This document shows, one piece after another, positions 1 through 19,456 of a stretch of 64,000 bases of DNA. The DNA comes from Ditylenchus dipsaci (Eukaryota > Nematoda > Chromadorea > Rhabditida > Anguinidae). Each line of letters opens with the position of its first letter. Positions within the stretch are counted from its first letter, which is position 1. The stretch spans positions 2,046,001-2,110,000 of the forward strand of contig SADC01001204.1 of NCBI GenBank assembly GCA_004194705.1. Direction: 5' to 3'. The notes under the pieces are model-generated. The model was given only the letters and a program-made list of their open reading frames with translations. It ran no database searches and had not been told where the DNA came from. The translations under genes were made by a program, and so were the position numbers.

Positions 1-130
1 TACGATATTTGGGGACAAGACTGTCAGAACAGAATGGATAAAAGAGTTTAAAAATTAGGTTAAAAAAGTTGTCGGACCCTAGGCATGAACGAAACTTTCA
101 GGGGAGTGCCACTATAGCGAGGTTCAACTG
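1..130. mobile_element. right end of a CAGTYRA-type (pogo/Tc1-like) MITE
   Basis: The sequence up to TAGCGAGGTTCAACTG closely matches the internal and right part of the element at 10821-11137 (same GATATTTGGG, AAGACTGTCAGAACAGAATGG and GGACCCTAGGC blocks). The left part lies outside the window. The terminal CAACTG is the inverse of the CAGTYGA ends of the other family members here. Non-coding. Confidence 0.75.
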
Positions 131-650
131 CATAGCTGTTTTTGGCTTGACCACCCAAAAAAATTATCACCACTTACCCACTTGAAAATATTTCATTCAC
201 CTCTGTTTTTTTCTCGATCTGATCTTAACGATTCGGATCCAAGAAGACATTTTGCTGTTTTAGATTGGTATTTTCTGTAAAAAAAATTCTCTAAAAATTG
301 GACTTTTTTTCATCAAAAGTCCGAAAACATTAAAAAAGTGTCTCGAATAGACCGTCTCGGGTCGTACCTATCTCGAATCGACCGTCTCGAATCAGATATG
401 TCTCGAATCGTACCTTTACGATATTATTAGCACTTTATGTTATTACAAATTTGTAGACCTTGGGTAGTAGACTTTAGTAGTGAAACAGGTGGCTTTCAGC
501 AGACTGGATATAGAACATAAGTAGACTTGCGAAGCGTGTGCTCAACTAAATGAGCAATTCTCTAGTATATCAGGGGCTTATCATGTGCCAGAACTACTCT
601 CCGGTATTATTTAAAGATTTTAAAACACTAAATAATTTTTTAAAATTTAA

Positions 651-1056
651 AAAGTGTTGGTACTTTTTCGGCTGACATCACACCTTCAATTTTTTTTTTT
701 TGCTGAATTTTTCGCCCAGGTTAAATACATATTTTATTTACAAGCATACAACACAGCAATTTGACCCAAAATAAAACATATATCATTTCCAGCGAATTTT
801 TCTTCTCCAGACGAAATCGAACATAGCTTTGGCAGACGGAGCGGGTGTGTGCCAAATTAGTGTGAAACGATAAATATTCATTCAAATCGCTTATAAAATG
901 TGTAAAAACACAAAAAGGTGACGAGAAGCAGAGAGAGAGAAAAAAATGACAGCTCGAAAGCAGAAATAATTTAAAAATTTGAATTGAAACACACAAAAAT
1001 CCACAAATGCAAAAATTGAGGTGTGATGTCAGCCGAAGAAGTACGAAGTGTTTTTT
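651..1056. mobile_element. non-autonomous TIR element
   Basis: The ends are an inverted pair: GGCTGACATCACACCT near 670 and AGGTGTGATGTCAGCC near 1019-1034, each extended outwards by AAGTGTT-GTACTT. The core has no recognisable protein. Superfamily not assigned. Confidence 0.55.
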
Positions 1057-1184
1057 ATGCAATTTTTAAAACAAAAAAAAAACTTAGTTTAACAAGGAGA
1101 TTTCCGGCTGCTGAGTATGTTGAGCATGTCACAAAATCAGACGTAAAGCTTTTACGTGAATCTAGAGTCATTTTAGGCTATATA

Positions 1185-1302
1185 TAGTGTTGTCGAGTCG
1201 AGTACTCGAAATTGAGTAATTTCGAGCATTATTCGAATATTTCGAGTTTCGAACATCGAGTCGACTCGTTACTCAAAAATTTCGAGCACTCGACAATCTA
1301 CA
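1185..1302. mobile_element. hAT-like MITE with TCGAG words
   Basis: An inverted pair built of TTGTCGAGT...ACTCGACAA is flanked by the exact 8-bp direct repeat GCTATATA (1177-1184 and 1303-1310), the duplication length of hAT elements. The interior repeats TCGAGTACTCGAAAT-like words. No coding capacity. Confidence 0.7.
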
Positions 1303-1345
1303 GCTATATATGTCCTTGGTGCTTTGCGGTGACAGCTGTTGTAAT

Positions 1346-1525
1346 AGCCGGGAATTCTCGGCCAGCAAAAGCTTGAGACAATTCGAATTAAGACAATGAC
1401 GATTGATACAAAATCATCGGTCTGATCAGGCAAATGTTGCCGAATAAGACCGATGATTTTGTCTCAATCGTAATTGTCTCAATTTGAATTGTCCCAAGCT
1501 GCCGCTGGCCGAACTCCTGTGTTGA
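1346..1525. repeat. large imperfect hairpin
   Basis: Left arm GGCCAGCAAAAGCTTGAGACA through AAAATCATCGGTC pairs with right arm GACCGATGATTTTGTC through GCCGCTGGCC around a loop of about 25 bases. It is a typical fold-back MITE without an internal gene. Confidence 0.6.
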
Positions 1526-1640
1526 AAGTAAAAGAAATTTTTCTCAAAAAAAATTGAAGTACGAAAAACATGTTCGTGCAGTATATAACCTTCGGGTACA
1601 ATGAAAACAAGGCTGCAGTCTGCAAACCTCAAAATTTTAG

Positions 1641-9913
<8,273 letters not shown>

Positions 9914-9987
9914 TGTTCTCTTGTTTGCATACAAAGTTCTGTAAAAATGCATAATTTATTAAAAGAGTTTTCATCTAGAAATGTGAT

Positions 9988-10767
9988 CATACCTGCACGG
10001 GCGCCGGCGCCGGCGCCGGGCCGGCGCCGGCACTGGCTAAAAAATCTAACAGTCGGGCGCCGGCGCCGGCGCCAGCGCCGGCGCCCGGCGCCACTTCAGC
10101 TGCGGCGCCGGCGCCTGAATGTTAAGATTTCAGCTGTCTTGACAATGTTTCAGTAAATTCAAAATTTTCTCAGATTTTTTGCAGACAAGTTATTTTTAAT
10201 CTTATAGTAAATTTTATTTTTTATGTTTATCACATGTAAATCACAAAATTCATCGCCGGTTTTTGCTTTTTTTTGATGTTCTCCACTATCTGATGAAGAT
10301 AATTATCCACTATTTCCTCGACTCGTTGTTCACTGTTTCAAATATTGCCTCTCCAGCTTGATCAGCTGTGATTGAAATTCCAAAGAAGGCAATAAATTTG
10401 AAAAATAGTTCTTTTCCGGATTTTACTCCGCAGTGGTGTAAGAACTTGCGCCAAATAACCTTAATACGCTAGTTTTGAAATTTTTTTTCGCATTTTAAAA
10501 ATCTTGCAACAATTTGTTAAAATCATCTATTTAAAAACATAAAATGTTAGATTAGTCTTTGTTACATTCTATTATTTTATTTACAAAAATGGCTTGATGC
10601 CGGCGCCTGGCGCCGTATTTCCTCTTTTAGGCGTCGGCGCCGAATTAACGCCCGGCGCCGAATTAATTGTGGCGCCGGCGCCGGCGCCGGCGCCCGGCGC
10701 CGATTTTTAGTAGACCCGGCGCCTGGGTCGGCGCCCGGCGCCGATTTTCTCAGCGTGCAGGTATGAA
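9988..10767. mobile_element. GGCGCC-rich element with CATACCTGCACG ends
   Basis: Inverted ends TCATACCTGCACG and CGTGCAGGTATGA bracket two GC-rich blocks (about 9998-10118 and 10600-10752) holding 23 GGCGCC hexamers in otherwise AT-rich DNA. A short relative at 20080-20120 has the same left end, TCATACTTGCACGGGCGCC. The core between the blocks (10120-10595) is AT-rich and non-coding. Superfamily unknown. It follows the WDR81 3' end. Confidence 0.65.
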
Positions 10768-10820
10768 TGTGATATTATGTTTGTGAAAATACGTATATAA
10801 ACAGAATTGTGCTATAAGTA

Positions 10821-11137
10821 CAGTCGAACCTCGCTATAGTGGCACCCAAAAGTTCGTTCCCGCCTAGGGTCCGACACATTTTGAGACCTCTTTTGGAATG
10901 TTTTCGTCAATTCTGTTTTGACAGTCTGGTCGCAAATATCGTAAGGATCCGATTTTGCCGATCGTTTTTTGGTTTTACCTTTCTAACACAAAATTTGTTT
11001 GCTTCGGAAATCCTTAATCGAATCCTTACGATATTTGGGACAAGACTGTCAGAACAGAATGGATGAAAGAGTTTGAAAATTAGGTTAAAAAAATGTCGGA
11101 CCCTAGGCGGAACGAACTTTTAGGGGGTGCCACTAAT
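10821..11137. mobile_element. CAGTYRA-type MITE, right end truncated
   Basis: TA-CAGTCGAACCTCGCTATAGT at the left; the internal TTACGATATTTGGGACAAG is mirrored by CGCAAATATCGTAAG. The right end stops at GGGGTGCCACTA, lacking the TAGCGAGGTTCAACTG seen at 115-130. Confidence 0.75.
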
Positions 11138-11827
11138 GAAATGAAACACCATGACAAAAGCAAAAAAAATTTCAAATATTATTTCAAATTACCAACTTTC
11201 CGTTATAATTTACGGACAATTCAACAAAATACAGGCTTTTTCAACTCAAAAATCCAAATGTGGGGGACTAAAAAGTTGCAGCCCACTGTCTAATAAAGGC
11301 CACCGTGAAGATTCTCTCAGTCCAGAAAAAAGATTTTGCAAATATATATTTTTTGCGTGTTTTAATTACCAAAAACTTGGCTGATTCCACTTTTCATTGA
11401 TTGCCCACAATTATTAAAATCAAACTCAAATTTTTCCGATTTTCAGGGTTGCAAAAATAATGAGAGCTTAATAGAATATATACGGTAATTCTCTGCGAAA
11501 TCATATTCCAAAAAAATTATTATATTAATAACCTTTCAAAACAATAGATTTATTAATCGAAATGTTTGAAAAAAGGCAACGTAAAAGTAAATTTATAGCA
11601 CAAAAAATAAATAAAAATGATCAATTAATAAAAAAAATTCAATTTTAAGCGAATATACAATTTTGAGAATTTAAGTCTGGGATGTTTTTTTGGGCTCTAT
11701 ATGTGTTCGAGAGACCCCCGAACAAAAGAATGCTCCCCTGTAGTTTATTTTTGTAATTTTTCAGGCTTAGAATTAGGTAAGTTTTCTTTTTCTTGAGTCT
11801 TAAATTGATCTTGCTATAGATCGGCAG
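11138..11827. other. AT-rich intergenic DNA
   Basis: No gene recognised. About 11464-11485 is the right end of a TA/CCGTAT-type MITE (AATAGAATATATACGG-TA). Confidence 0.4.
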
Positions 11828-12137
11828 AGGCGTAGCCAGAAATTTTTGACGGGAGCATCCAATGTTTTTAGGCCATTTTACCTACCCGTTTCGAAAAATA
11901 TCTGATGTCGGGCACCAATAAGTGAAAATCTATAAACACCTAAAAAAATCAGCATTATATTTTGCGGCGGCGCCGGCAGGTTTCGAAATTTTTTTGTTTG
12001 ATTTTGGTAAACATAAAGAAAAAAGTCAAAAAAATTTCCATCCTGACAAGGGGCACCAATAAGAAAAAAATTTGACAAGGGAGGGGTGCACGTGCCCCCC
12101 CCCCCTTTCCATCCCCTTCCTCCCACGCCACTGTAGA
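11828..12137. mobile_element. GGCGTAGCCAG-type MITE
   Basis: Left AGGCGTAGCCAGAAATTTT and right CCCACGCCACTG form the familiar imperfect ends of this invertebrate repeat class. The inner right side carries GTGCACGTGCCCC and a C-run. Relatives at 24925-25065 and 60378-60428. Confidence 0.6.
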
Positions 12138-12224
12138 CCTGTGAATAAACGACAATGTTCAAGTGCATTTTAACATTTTCCCGCCAACTCTTGCCTTAAA
12201 CTGAGTCTAAAAAATCACAAAAGT

Positions 12225-12290
12225 AAACGACAGGGGGACCAAGGCATATTTTTCGGGGGGTCCGTCTAACACATATGGAGCCTTGCTTTC
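12225..12290. repeat. half-palindrome with GACCAAGGC module
   Basis: CAGGGGGACCAAGGCATA is followed by CATATGGAGCC, matching one arm of the element at 19072-19456. Lies just beyond the stop of the HtrL-like gene. Confidence 0.5.
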
Positions 12291-12389
12291 CATATTTAAA
12301 ATTATATTATATCTAAAAAGTTTCTAAAAACAACAACTATCTGAAAATATTATTCATGTTCACTTTTGACAACACAAACATTTTAGTGC

Positions 12390-15300
12390 TCAGCAACTCA
12401 AATACATCTCCTGGGTAAGGCACTGGTCTTTTACAGTGTTCAAATCCTCTCCACAATCCCGCTCCAGCAAATGAAATAATTCAGGATGTTGCCAGCTACT
12501 ACAACAAAGATAACCTAGAATTTGTTGTGACATTGAATACGCTTTAGATGTAAAAAGTTACTTGCTCGTCTTCAATCATATTTTGGTCGAGAAAGCTTTG
12601 CACTTCCTGATAAAAGTACTTGTGGAATTGAGGAATCGAGACACTGTCACCAGCTATCAGACCAGCATTTATGACCTCAGGAATGCTTTAAAAAAATATT
12701 AGAGACCTTTTTTAAAATTAAAAAAAAAATAATTTTCATAAGTCATTATTTATTTATTGGTATATTATTTAAAAATAAAGTATTAATGAGTAGTACAACC
12801 ACCAAGTTTTATACATCAAAGGATGCCGCCTTTGTGCCCCATACCTATTGGGCACTTTCAAAAGAATCCAATAGGTATGGAGGGTGTCAAGCTCCGCCCT
12901 TTTGACCCATACCTATAGGTTCATTTCGAAATATAGGTCAACAACAGCTGTTACATATTCGCAATACTATCTGTTGTTACCTATATTGAAATAAATAGGT
13001 AGGGCCAAAAGGGCGGAGCTTAACACACTCCTATACCTATGGGCTTCTCTTTGAAAGTGCCCCATAGGTATGGGGCACAAAGGCGGCATGCTTTGATGTA
13101 TAAAACTTGGTGGTGTACTACTTTAATGGCAATAAAAGATATTTTGATGAATAAAATCTATTTACACATTTTTGAAAACTTGCGTACAATACGATTGAAT
13201 TTGCAAATTTCGAGTATACTATCTAAAAGAATGTGGCATTTTTGCTCTTTGGAGGTATAAATAGAATCTGGAGACTCGAGAATCGCCTTGGTCCCACTGT
13301 GGATTCAGAACTCTATTTTTTGCAGTCAAACCTCAATATAGATACCGTAATCTCTCTAGTAGAAGCGCACTCCCTAATTCAAAATCGTGTTTTTGGCATT
13401 GTGTTTTTACCCAGTTTTTAAAAACTTTCTTATGGAAGTTAACTTTCAATTTGTAGCTCATCTCACTGGCAAAAAACACGATTTTGAATAAGGGGGTTGC
13501 GCTCCTGTTAGAGAAAATACGACGCTACTGGCATATACAAAACAACGCCACCCCCTACCAAAAAAGCTAGTGTAGTATCCCCCAATAATTTTTGGAGGTA
13601 CCTAAAGCCACTTTTTTTTTTAAACTTGTACAAAAGCCTTTGTTAGTAATGGATGAACCGAAGCCTACGGGGCTAGGCCTAAATTATTGGGTGTGATAGA
13701 GAAATTACAGTAGCGCCGAGAATACGGTATCTCGAGTCTGCAGATTCAATTTTTATTTTTTATGAATAAAAATGATTGCAGCTGCATATAGTAATTTGAC
13801 TATGACCTTAAAAGTGGCGGTCTCGGAATTTGCAAACGCGTTCTTATGTCAATCATTTTAATTTCAAAAATTTATTTTTTATTTATATAAAATGTTCTTA
13901 AACGACATGCTTGTCACTGATGGGAATATTTTGAAAAGCGGGTACAGTTGAACCTCCCAATAACGATCACCCCCATCAACGATCACCTTCTCAAAAAAAA
14001 AGCTCAAAAAAGCTTTCGTTTGGTCTGTTTTAAATTAAGGCAAACTGATCTCCCGATTAACGATCACTCCCATTAGCGATCACCTCTCAATAAAGACCAC
14101 CTGAGGCGGTCCCGGGTTCCTAATAGACACTCTCAATAACGTTCACCCATGCAAAAATGTTATTTTTTGAACTGCCGCCATGAATAGTTCACAAAGTTTC
14201 AAGTTTTTTGGCTGCTTTTTGTAATTTGTCACAGTTCCTTATATTTCTTACAAAGGGCAAAAGGCGCTTATCGTCGCCATTGTCTTGAGTTCAAACCATA
14301 TCAAAATAAATTTTAAATTGTAAAGGCAAAATCTTAAAAGTTTTTTGCAACAAACCCCAGATTTTTATGCAAAAGGTCCTCTGCCGTTAAAAGAGCCTTC
14401 CAATGAGTACAAATTCGCCTCATAAAAAATCTCTCAGAAAAAAAGTTATAACTGGCACAATGGAACTACTCAAAATGGCGACGCTCAAACACACACAGCC
14501 GACCCAAATACTGTATGAAGATTGCCTTATTATGTATCTTTGTGTTGCTTTTATTTATTTTTGCCTTCAAGCCAATCATTGAAATAGAAATGTTATGGTG
14601 CTGAACTTTTGCTAAAATTTTGAATAAAACTTTAAAGCTCTGTCAAAAACTCTCATTAACGTTCAGCTTTTGTTTTTTTTTGAAATGCCACTCTCAATAA
14701 TGGTCACTCTCATTAACGATCACCTCCCAATAACGACCACCTGAGGCGGGTCCCTAGGGTGGTCGTTATTGGGAGGTTCGACTGTACCAGCAAAATTCAA
14801 AAAAGAATTAATTTGACAAAATTTCGAAAAAGTCGATAAAAATGCAGCTCCAGTGGGAATCGAACTGACGATTAACTTTTGCAGTCCGCCCCCGCTATTC
14901 CTCTAGACCACCAATGCTATTTAATGAAAAAGTTGTTTTTGATTAATTATTTTTATTTAAAAATAATTTTCGTTTGAATTGACCTGGTACCCGCCTTTAA
15001 AAATATTTCCATCGGCGGCAAGCATGCTTCTTTAACCTTTTTTAAAATCTAACTTTTTAACTTACTCTTTGTGATACAAATCCTTGAGCTGATATCTTGC
15101 CACTTTGTCAGCCTTAGTTGTTCTTTTCAGCATTGTGATTTTGTTTTTAGGAAATCTGGGATACCAGTCATATGCTCCTGGACGTGACCACTTTTCAGGT
15201 TCAAGGCGAGAAAACCCAGCATCAATCCAGGCGAAAAATTCTGTACAGAAGTGGTTCTCCTCCTATATATAAATATTATTAATGTATCTCCGAAAAAGCA

Positions 15301-17496
15301 TATGTGCATACCAGAGCCATGTTGAGGAAGTCAATTTTAGAGTGACGAGAATAACGTAATCAGGACTGAACACTTCTGGAGTATCCTTCATGGCTAGGTC
15401 CCACTCCGACTAAACAAAACTGGAATTATTTGGAAAATTTAGATTTAATAGGAGGTTTATCACAAAATTTTGACTTTTTGACTTGGGGACCAAGGTAGAC
15501 TATCTTATATAAAGGCATTCTACCGTGTTTTGGTCACTGGAGCTAGGAAAAAAGTCTCTGTAAACATTTTACGGTCAATAGTAGTTCTCAAGCCCTCTGC
15601 GCCCCTTGGGGGTGCAGGGGCTTGAGAGTGACTCTGGATGCACGGAGTGGGCTTGGAGTTGAGATGCGCTTTTTGTGACACTGTTTTTTTAATATTTTTA
15701 AACACTTTTTCGAAAGTCTATCTCTCATTTCATAGCTAAGAATTTTAGATACAAAATGGATTATTTTGGATTATTGTCAAAAGTTGTGTATAAAACACAA
15801 TGACACCAAAAAAAACTATACGAGAAATTTTTTTTCCAACTTATGACATTACCTAATATCTATGTAAAACATTTTTTGCTGTACGTTTAACAATTCCTTC
15901 AATCTCACTAAAAATGGTTTTTTCGCTTACATTTCAATTGTAAAGTCGTGAGTTGCTTAAGTATTACCCATCTAGTGATCTGCCTGCCAATACAGTCTGA
16001 TACACCACACAAAACTGATACACCAATTAAAAAAGGTCTATTATACTAAGGCCTCCGTACTACCACCTGGGTAACACTAACTGAGTACTACATTGAGGTA
16101 CGATTAACTGAGTAACACCATGCGAATGACTCGAGTGCGACAGCATATGAAGTCCCCCTCCCCTCCAAAGAGTATTAAAATCGAGGGGTATGAGTTAGAA
16201 ATGCCGCGCTTTTTATTATAACTTTTTTTTGTAGAAATACCGAGGGTATTTCGTCGCTTCGCGGCGAAACCCAACACATTCCACATTGTAAGGAATTGGG
16301 GTTTTTTTGAATATGCACCACCCTGTTCTACGGCTAGAGAACCCATACTCTTTGGAGGGGGGGGGGGGCTATTGCACTTCAACTTTTACGCTCGAGTACG
16401 GCCTGAGTATACAAATTTTACCGGTCAAGGAGGGAGCTTCTTAATTGGTAACGCTTTACTTGACCCCCCACGGCTGACACACTCTAGAGGTGAATTTGGA
16501 AAACCGATTACATATTCGTGTTTCTCGACCCCGATTTATGCGGTAAACAGTCATTCGATTCTGTGAAAGTGGAAAAACAATTTTCGATTTGCCTTGGTCC
16601 CCCAAAGTAAAATTTTAGATGTTTAAATTTAAATTTTAAATTAATGATCTGAGTAGTACTTTCTCCGTGACAATATCTCCCTACTACCACTTGGATCCCT
16701 TAAAGGGCATGCCCACGCTAATAAGAGTAATGCCCGAGAATTCAAAATTTTTTCCTAATCATTGAACTTCTGTATGGAATTTTCAACTTGGTTTCTAACA
16801 AAACCATACCTAAAATATAATTCTAGGCCTTGTTTGTTAAAAACCAAGTTGAAAATTCCGTACAAAAGTACAATGATTAGGAAAAATTTTATATTCTCGG
16901 GCATCACTTCTTATTAGCGTGGGCATACCCCTTTTAAGGGGTAATTATTTCAGAATTAGTTCGATCCCTCATCAAAATATGAGTCTACAAAATTTTCCTA
17001 CACGCCACAGTACCTTGTCGTTCCTTACAGGGAAACGGCTTTCAGGGAAACGGTTTTACAGTGAAACTTCCCTGTCCCTAAAATTCAATATTCGAAAAAC
17101 ATTTACATTCCACTTCTGATGATTGTCAAGTTCATCTTTCTGGATTTTCTTAATTTTCTTTCTGTGAACATGCATGGGCAGCTTTTCAAAAGGCAAGAGT
17201 CGAAGCCAAGTGAGATGTTCCAGACCAAACTCTCTTCGAGTGTTTTCCACAAATGCATAATTTTTTGAGTCTGAAAAAATCACCATTGGAATTGGAAGCC
17301 TAATTTTGTTTAAATTTTTTTGTTGAATTTTTTGTAGCTACCTGAGCACATTTCGCATCTCTCGGTGATATTGAGTGGCTTTGCGGAGAAGCTAGGCCAT
17401 CTCTCTCTATTAATATCATAGAGTGCTGTTACAAGTGTTAAATTATGCCCAAATCTAATGACCCCAGCTCGCATTCTATTTGGTTTTGACTGCTTT
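12390..17496 (-). CDS. HtrL/YibB-family protein
   Basis: Exons, 5' to 3' on the minus strand: 17342-17496 (NLTLVTALYDINRERW), 17107-17299 (MVIFSDSKNYAFVENTRREF, then PFEKLPMHVHRKKI), 15312-15409 (FSPDYVILV, then KIDFLNMAL after a shift), 15066-15262 (HFCTEFFAWIDAGFSRLEP, KNKITML) and 12390-12685 (GLIAGDSVSIPQFHKYF, FLDQNMIEDEQ, ending in TGA). These motifs and their order fit the HtrL/YibB domain, a glycosyltransferase-like family known in bacteria and nematodes; the reaction is not established. One-base shifts are needed in exons 15312-15409 and 12390-12685 and at the first junction. The start of the protein (signal/TM region) was not found upstream of 17496. Large introns 12686-15065 and 15410-17106 are packed with MITEs. 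Confidence 0.8.
12787..13122. mobile_element. long-palindrome piggyBac-like MITE
   Basis: Both halves are inverted copies for about 150 bp (AGTAGTAC, CCACCAAGTTTTATACATCA, GCCGCCTTTGTGCCCCATAC). TTAA lies on each side (12783-12786 and 13123-13126). Sits in the HtrL-like gene intron. Confidence 0.8.
13345..13522. mobile_element. TA/CCGTAA-ended MITE
   Basis: TA-CCGTAATCTCTCTAGTAG pairs with CTGTTAGAGAAAATACG. The core (GGCATTGTGTTTTTACCC) matches 7799-8037. Confidence 0.6.
13530..13735. repeat. CCCAATAATTTTT inverted-repeat element
   Basis: CCCCCAATAATTTTTGG and CCTAAATTATTGGGTG form arms, flanked by GCTACT/AGTAGC. Related to 43700-43945. Confidence 0.45.
13905..15023. mobile_element. GGCGGGTACC-ended element with tRNA-like core, carrying a nested MITE
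   Basis: Left GATGGGAATATTTTGAAAAGC-GGGTA and right GGTACCCGCC-TTTAAAAATATTTCCATC are inverted ends. A CAGTYRA MITE (13945-14784) is inserted near the left end. The remaining interior carries, inverted, a tRNA-like module (about 14848-14925) with GGTCTAGAGG and AGTTCGATTCC boxes. Relatives near 27725-28000 and 59885-60146. Confidence 0.6.
13945..14784. mobile_element. CAGTYRA-type MITE
   Basis: TA-CAGTTGAACCTCCCAATAACG at the left; CGTTATTGGGAGGTTCGACTG-TA at the right. Subterminal repeats of ATTAACGATCACC occur on both sides. No transposase. Confidence 0.85.
15410..17106. other. intron of the HtrL-like gene filled with repeats
   Basis: Contains a GGGGACCAAGG module near 15485, a CCAAAGAGTATT element at about 16150-16370 (core type A, G-run at its right end), CTGAGTA/TACTCAG words around 16080-16680, and the TTAA element 16704-16933. 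No exon seen. Confidence 0.5.
16704..16933. mobile_element. TTAA-flanked palindromic MITE
   Basis: Arms GCCCACGCTAATAAG and CTTATTAGCGTGGGC, plus ATGCCCGAGAA and TTCTCGGGCAT and AACCAAGTTGAAAATTCC-type inner arms. TTAA at 16700-16703 and 16934-16937. Confidence 0.75.
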
Positions 17497-17622
17497 CTAA
17501 ATAAAAGAAAATTTGTGTATAAAAGTTTATTCGACCAATTGCTGAAATAGTAATGTGTAGAGTGTAGTATGCTTACCCTGCCAAGCCATAATTTTTGAAA
17601 AATGACCCAAAAATCAGTGCTA

Positions 17623-17851
17623 CCGTATTTCCTTTAATAATGCGGCCAGCCGCCTTATTTTTGGATGCCCAAAAATCAAAAAAATTGAAGTCCATCTTAA
17701 GATTTTTGGGTGGAAATTCGAAATTCAAACGCGGAGTCGGTAAAGCTCGTGGAAATTAGAAAAACGCAAAAACAGCTTTGGGAAATATTTATTCTGAGCT
17801 GAGATGTAGGTTCTCAAAATCAAGGAGACAGCCTTCTTAGCGAAAATATGG
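17623..17851. mobile_element. TA/CCGTATTTCC-ended MITE
   Basis: TA-CCGTATTTCCTTTAATAATG, GCGGCCAGCCGCC, and right end TTAGCGAAAATATGG-TA. Upstream of the HtrL-like gene exon. Confidence 0.6.
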
Positions 17852-17944
17852 TACACTATTTTTTCTTTTTAATGTGACAAAAGAAACATTTTTAATTGTT
17901 TCTCGCCTCAAAATTATAATTTCACTCAAAAGTTTTGACTTTTG

Positions 17945-18357
17945 AGTGAAAGCTCGTTCAGAAACCCGGAGTTGGCGTTGGAGTCGAAGTTGGCGTTAAG
18001 GGGTGTTTACGATGCGAAATACTCCAACTTGACTCTAACTCGGAGTTGGAGTATCTTTGATGGTGGTCGTGTTTTTGGCCAAAACTTCTTTATTTTTCAA
18101 GCTTTTTGATTGTTCAGATTTATAGTTGCAAGGCTGTCACCACTGATAGCTCATAGACGGGTGAAATGTAACGATTTCCGGCATAAAAGAAGTTCACTGA
18201 TCAGAGATACTCCGACTTCGTGAACACCTTTGAGTTGGAGTCGGAGTTAGCGTCGGAGTAGGAGTTGGAATAAAAATGTGTTCACGATGGCAAATACTCT
18301 AACTCCGACTCCAACTCCGACTCCAACTCCGATTCCAACTCCGGGCTTCTGAACGAG
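17945..18357. mobile_element. TIR element built of GGAGTTGGAGTC words
   Basis: Ends CTCGTTCAGAAACCCGGAG and CTCCGGGCTTCTGAACGAG. The subterminal parts are repeats of GGAGTTGGAGTCGG and its inverse. Immediately left is a near-perfect hairpin, TTTCACTCAAAAG/CTTTTGAGTGAAA (about 17920-17951). Confidence 0.65.
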
Positions 18358-18439
18358 GCAAAAGTCTTCGAATGTAGATGGTCTTTTCAGGGTGCTTCAA
18401 GTTCATTTTTCGGTGATTTTACGCGTTCAGGCTTGAAGC

Positions 18440-18506
18440 CTAGGCAAGGGTAGGCAAGCGTATGTTAGGATGGACTCAAACATATTTGAGTCCATCCTAA
18501 CACACA
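18440..18506. repeat. hairpin with GGCAAGGGTAGGC end
   Basis: TAGGATGGACTCAAA / TTTGAGTCCATCCTA palindrome preceded by CTAGGCAAGGGTAGGCAAGCG. Same end sequence recurs at 21787, 23811, 58348 and 61926 and resembles the minisatellite unit at 52901-55290. Confidence 0.6.
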
Positions 18507-18520
18507 TCTTTTTTTTGCAG

Positions 18521-18613
18521 CTTGTTTTTTGAAAAAAGACTTACTACTAGCAGAAAACTTTCTAGGTGCAATAAATATTCCTAATATTGGAAATAGACTA
18601 ACTAGAAATACCA
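18521..18613 (+). CDS. possible isolated exon, unrecognised
   Basis: TTTTTTGCAG acceptor and A|GTAAAT donor bracket an open stretch reading ...DLLLAENFLGAINIPNIG.... No partner exon was recognised nearby. The rest of 18614-19071 shows nothing. It could be chance. Confidence 0.25.
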
Positions 18614-19071
18614 GTAAATTCATCTATGTTATTTGGTTTACAAAAAATACAAAAGGACAGTAAAGCATTTGTTAGAGCTCAAGTATAGCTGAAAAAAACG
18701 TCACATTAAAAAATCTTTTTCGGATGATAACCATATTTAATAAATTCTTAAAGGACCATGGTTTTTAAACGCAGAAACATTTCCAAAATTGCACTCCGAA
18801 AATATTCAACAATCATTTTTAAAATTATTTGTATAGCTCATTCAATAGCTCATTTGATAGCCCTAAACCTGAACTATATGGTGTGAGAAGCCAAATAAGG
18901 AACTGGAAATAAAAAAAACTACGCCAACTGAATAATTTTGGAGAACCAGTAAAAAGCGAGGATTATGTTTTGCAGATTCTTAGTGACTAGTCTGTTTTAG
19001 CACCCGCAAACAGACTCCTCATTGAGTCATTTTCGGGCATTTCAATAAATTATAGGGTCTTAACAATTGGA

Positions 19072-19456
19072 TATCGGCTCTATAGCATTCGCGCCCGAAA
19101 AAGTATGCCTTGGTCCCCTGTTGCTTTTAAAATAAGATTTTCTTTAAAAGTCTCACGAAGATTTCATTTACACTTTTTAGACTTTTTGAAACAAAAAAAT
19201 TTATTAAAAAAGTTTTAACATTATTTTTTGCTTCGGACCCCAAGCTGACTAATTAAAAAATAATCTTGCGAAAAAAATTTGCTTAGGGGACCGAGGCGAA
19301 AAATTTTAAATTTTTTAGCAAAAAAAATTCGCTTAAGAATGACTTAAAGTGTTGCTGAACACTTTTTTGAAAAATTTCCCGAAAATAATAACAGAGGGAC
19401 CAAGGCATACTTTTTTGGGGTTGTGGCGAATGCATATAGAGCCGGTTATCGCATGT
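19072..19456. mobile_element. GGCTCTATA-ended MITE with GCCTTGGTC module
   Basis: Left CGGCTCTATAGCATTCGCGCC, AAAAAGTATGCCTTGGTCC; right GGACCAAGGCATACTTTTT, GCGAATGCATATAGAGCCGG. No gene inside. Confidence 0.7.

Larger units (their letters stand above)
131..1640. other. intron or upstream DNA of WDR81, no exon recognised
   Basis: AT-rich DNA in front of the first visible WDR81 exon. It carries a short array built on TCTCGAATCG (about 342-412), a TIR element near 651-1056, a hAT-like element at 1185-1302 and a hairpin at 1346-1525. I could not find the N-terminal half of the BEACH domain here, so those exons must lie further upstream. Confidence 0.5.

Noticed and set aside
9947..10156. Arg/Pro/Ala-rich open frame
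   Set aside because: It runs through the GGCGCC array of a repeat element; composition is dictated by the hexamer.
14848..14925. Minus-strand tRNA gene with a GCA anticodon-like loop
   Set aside because: A and B boxes are present but the T-stem does not pair well, and the module sits inside a repeat found again at 59885-60146.
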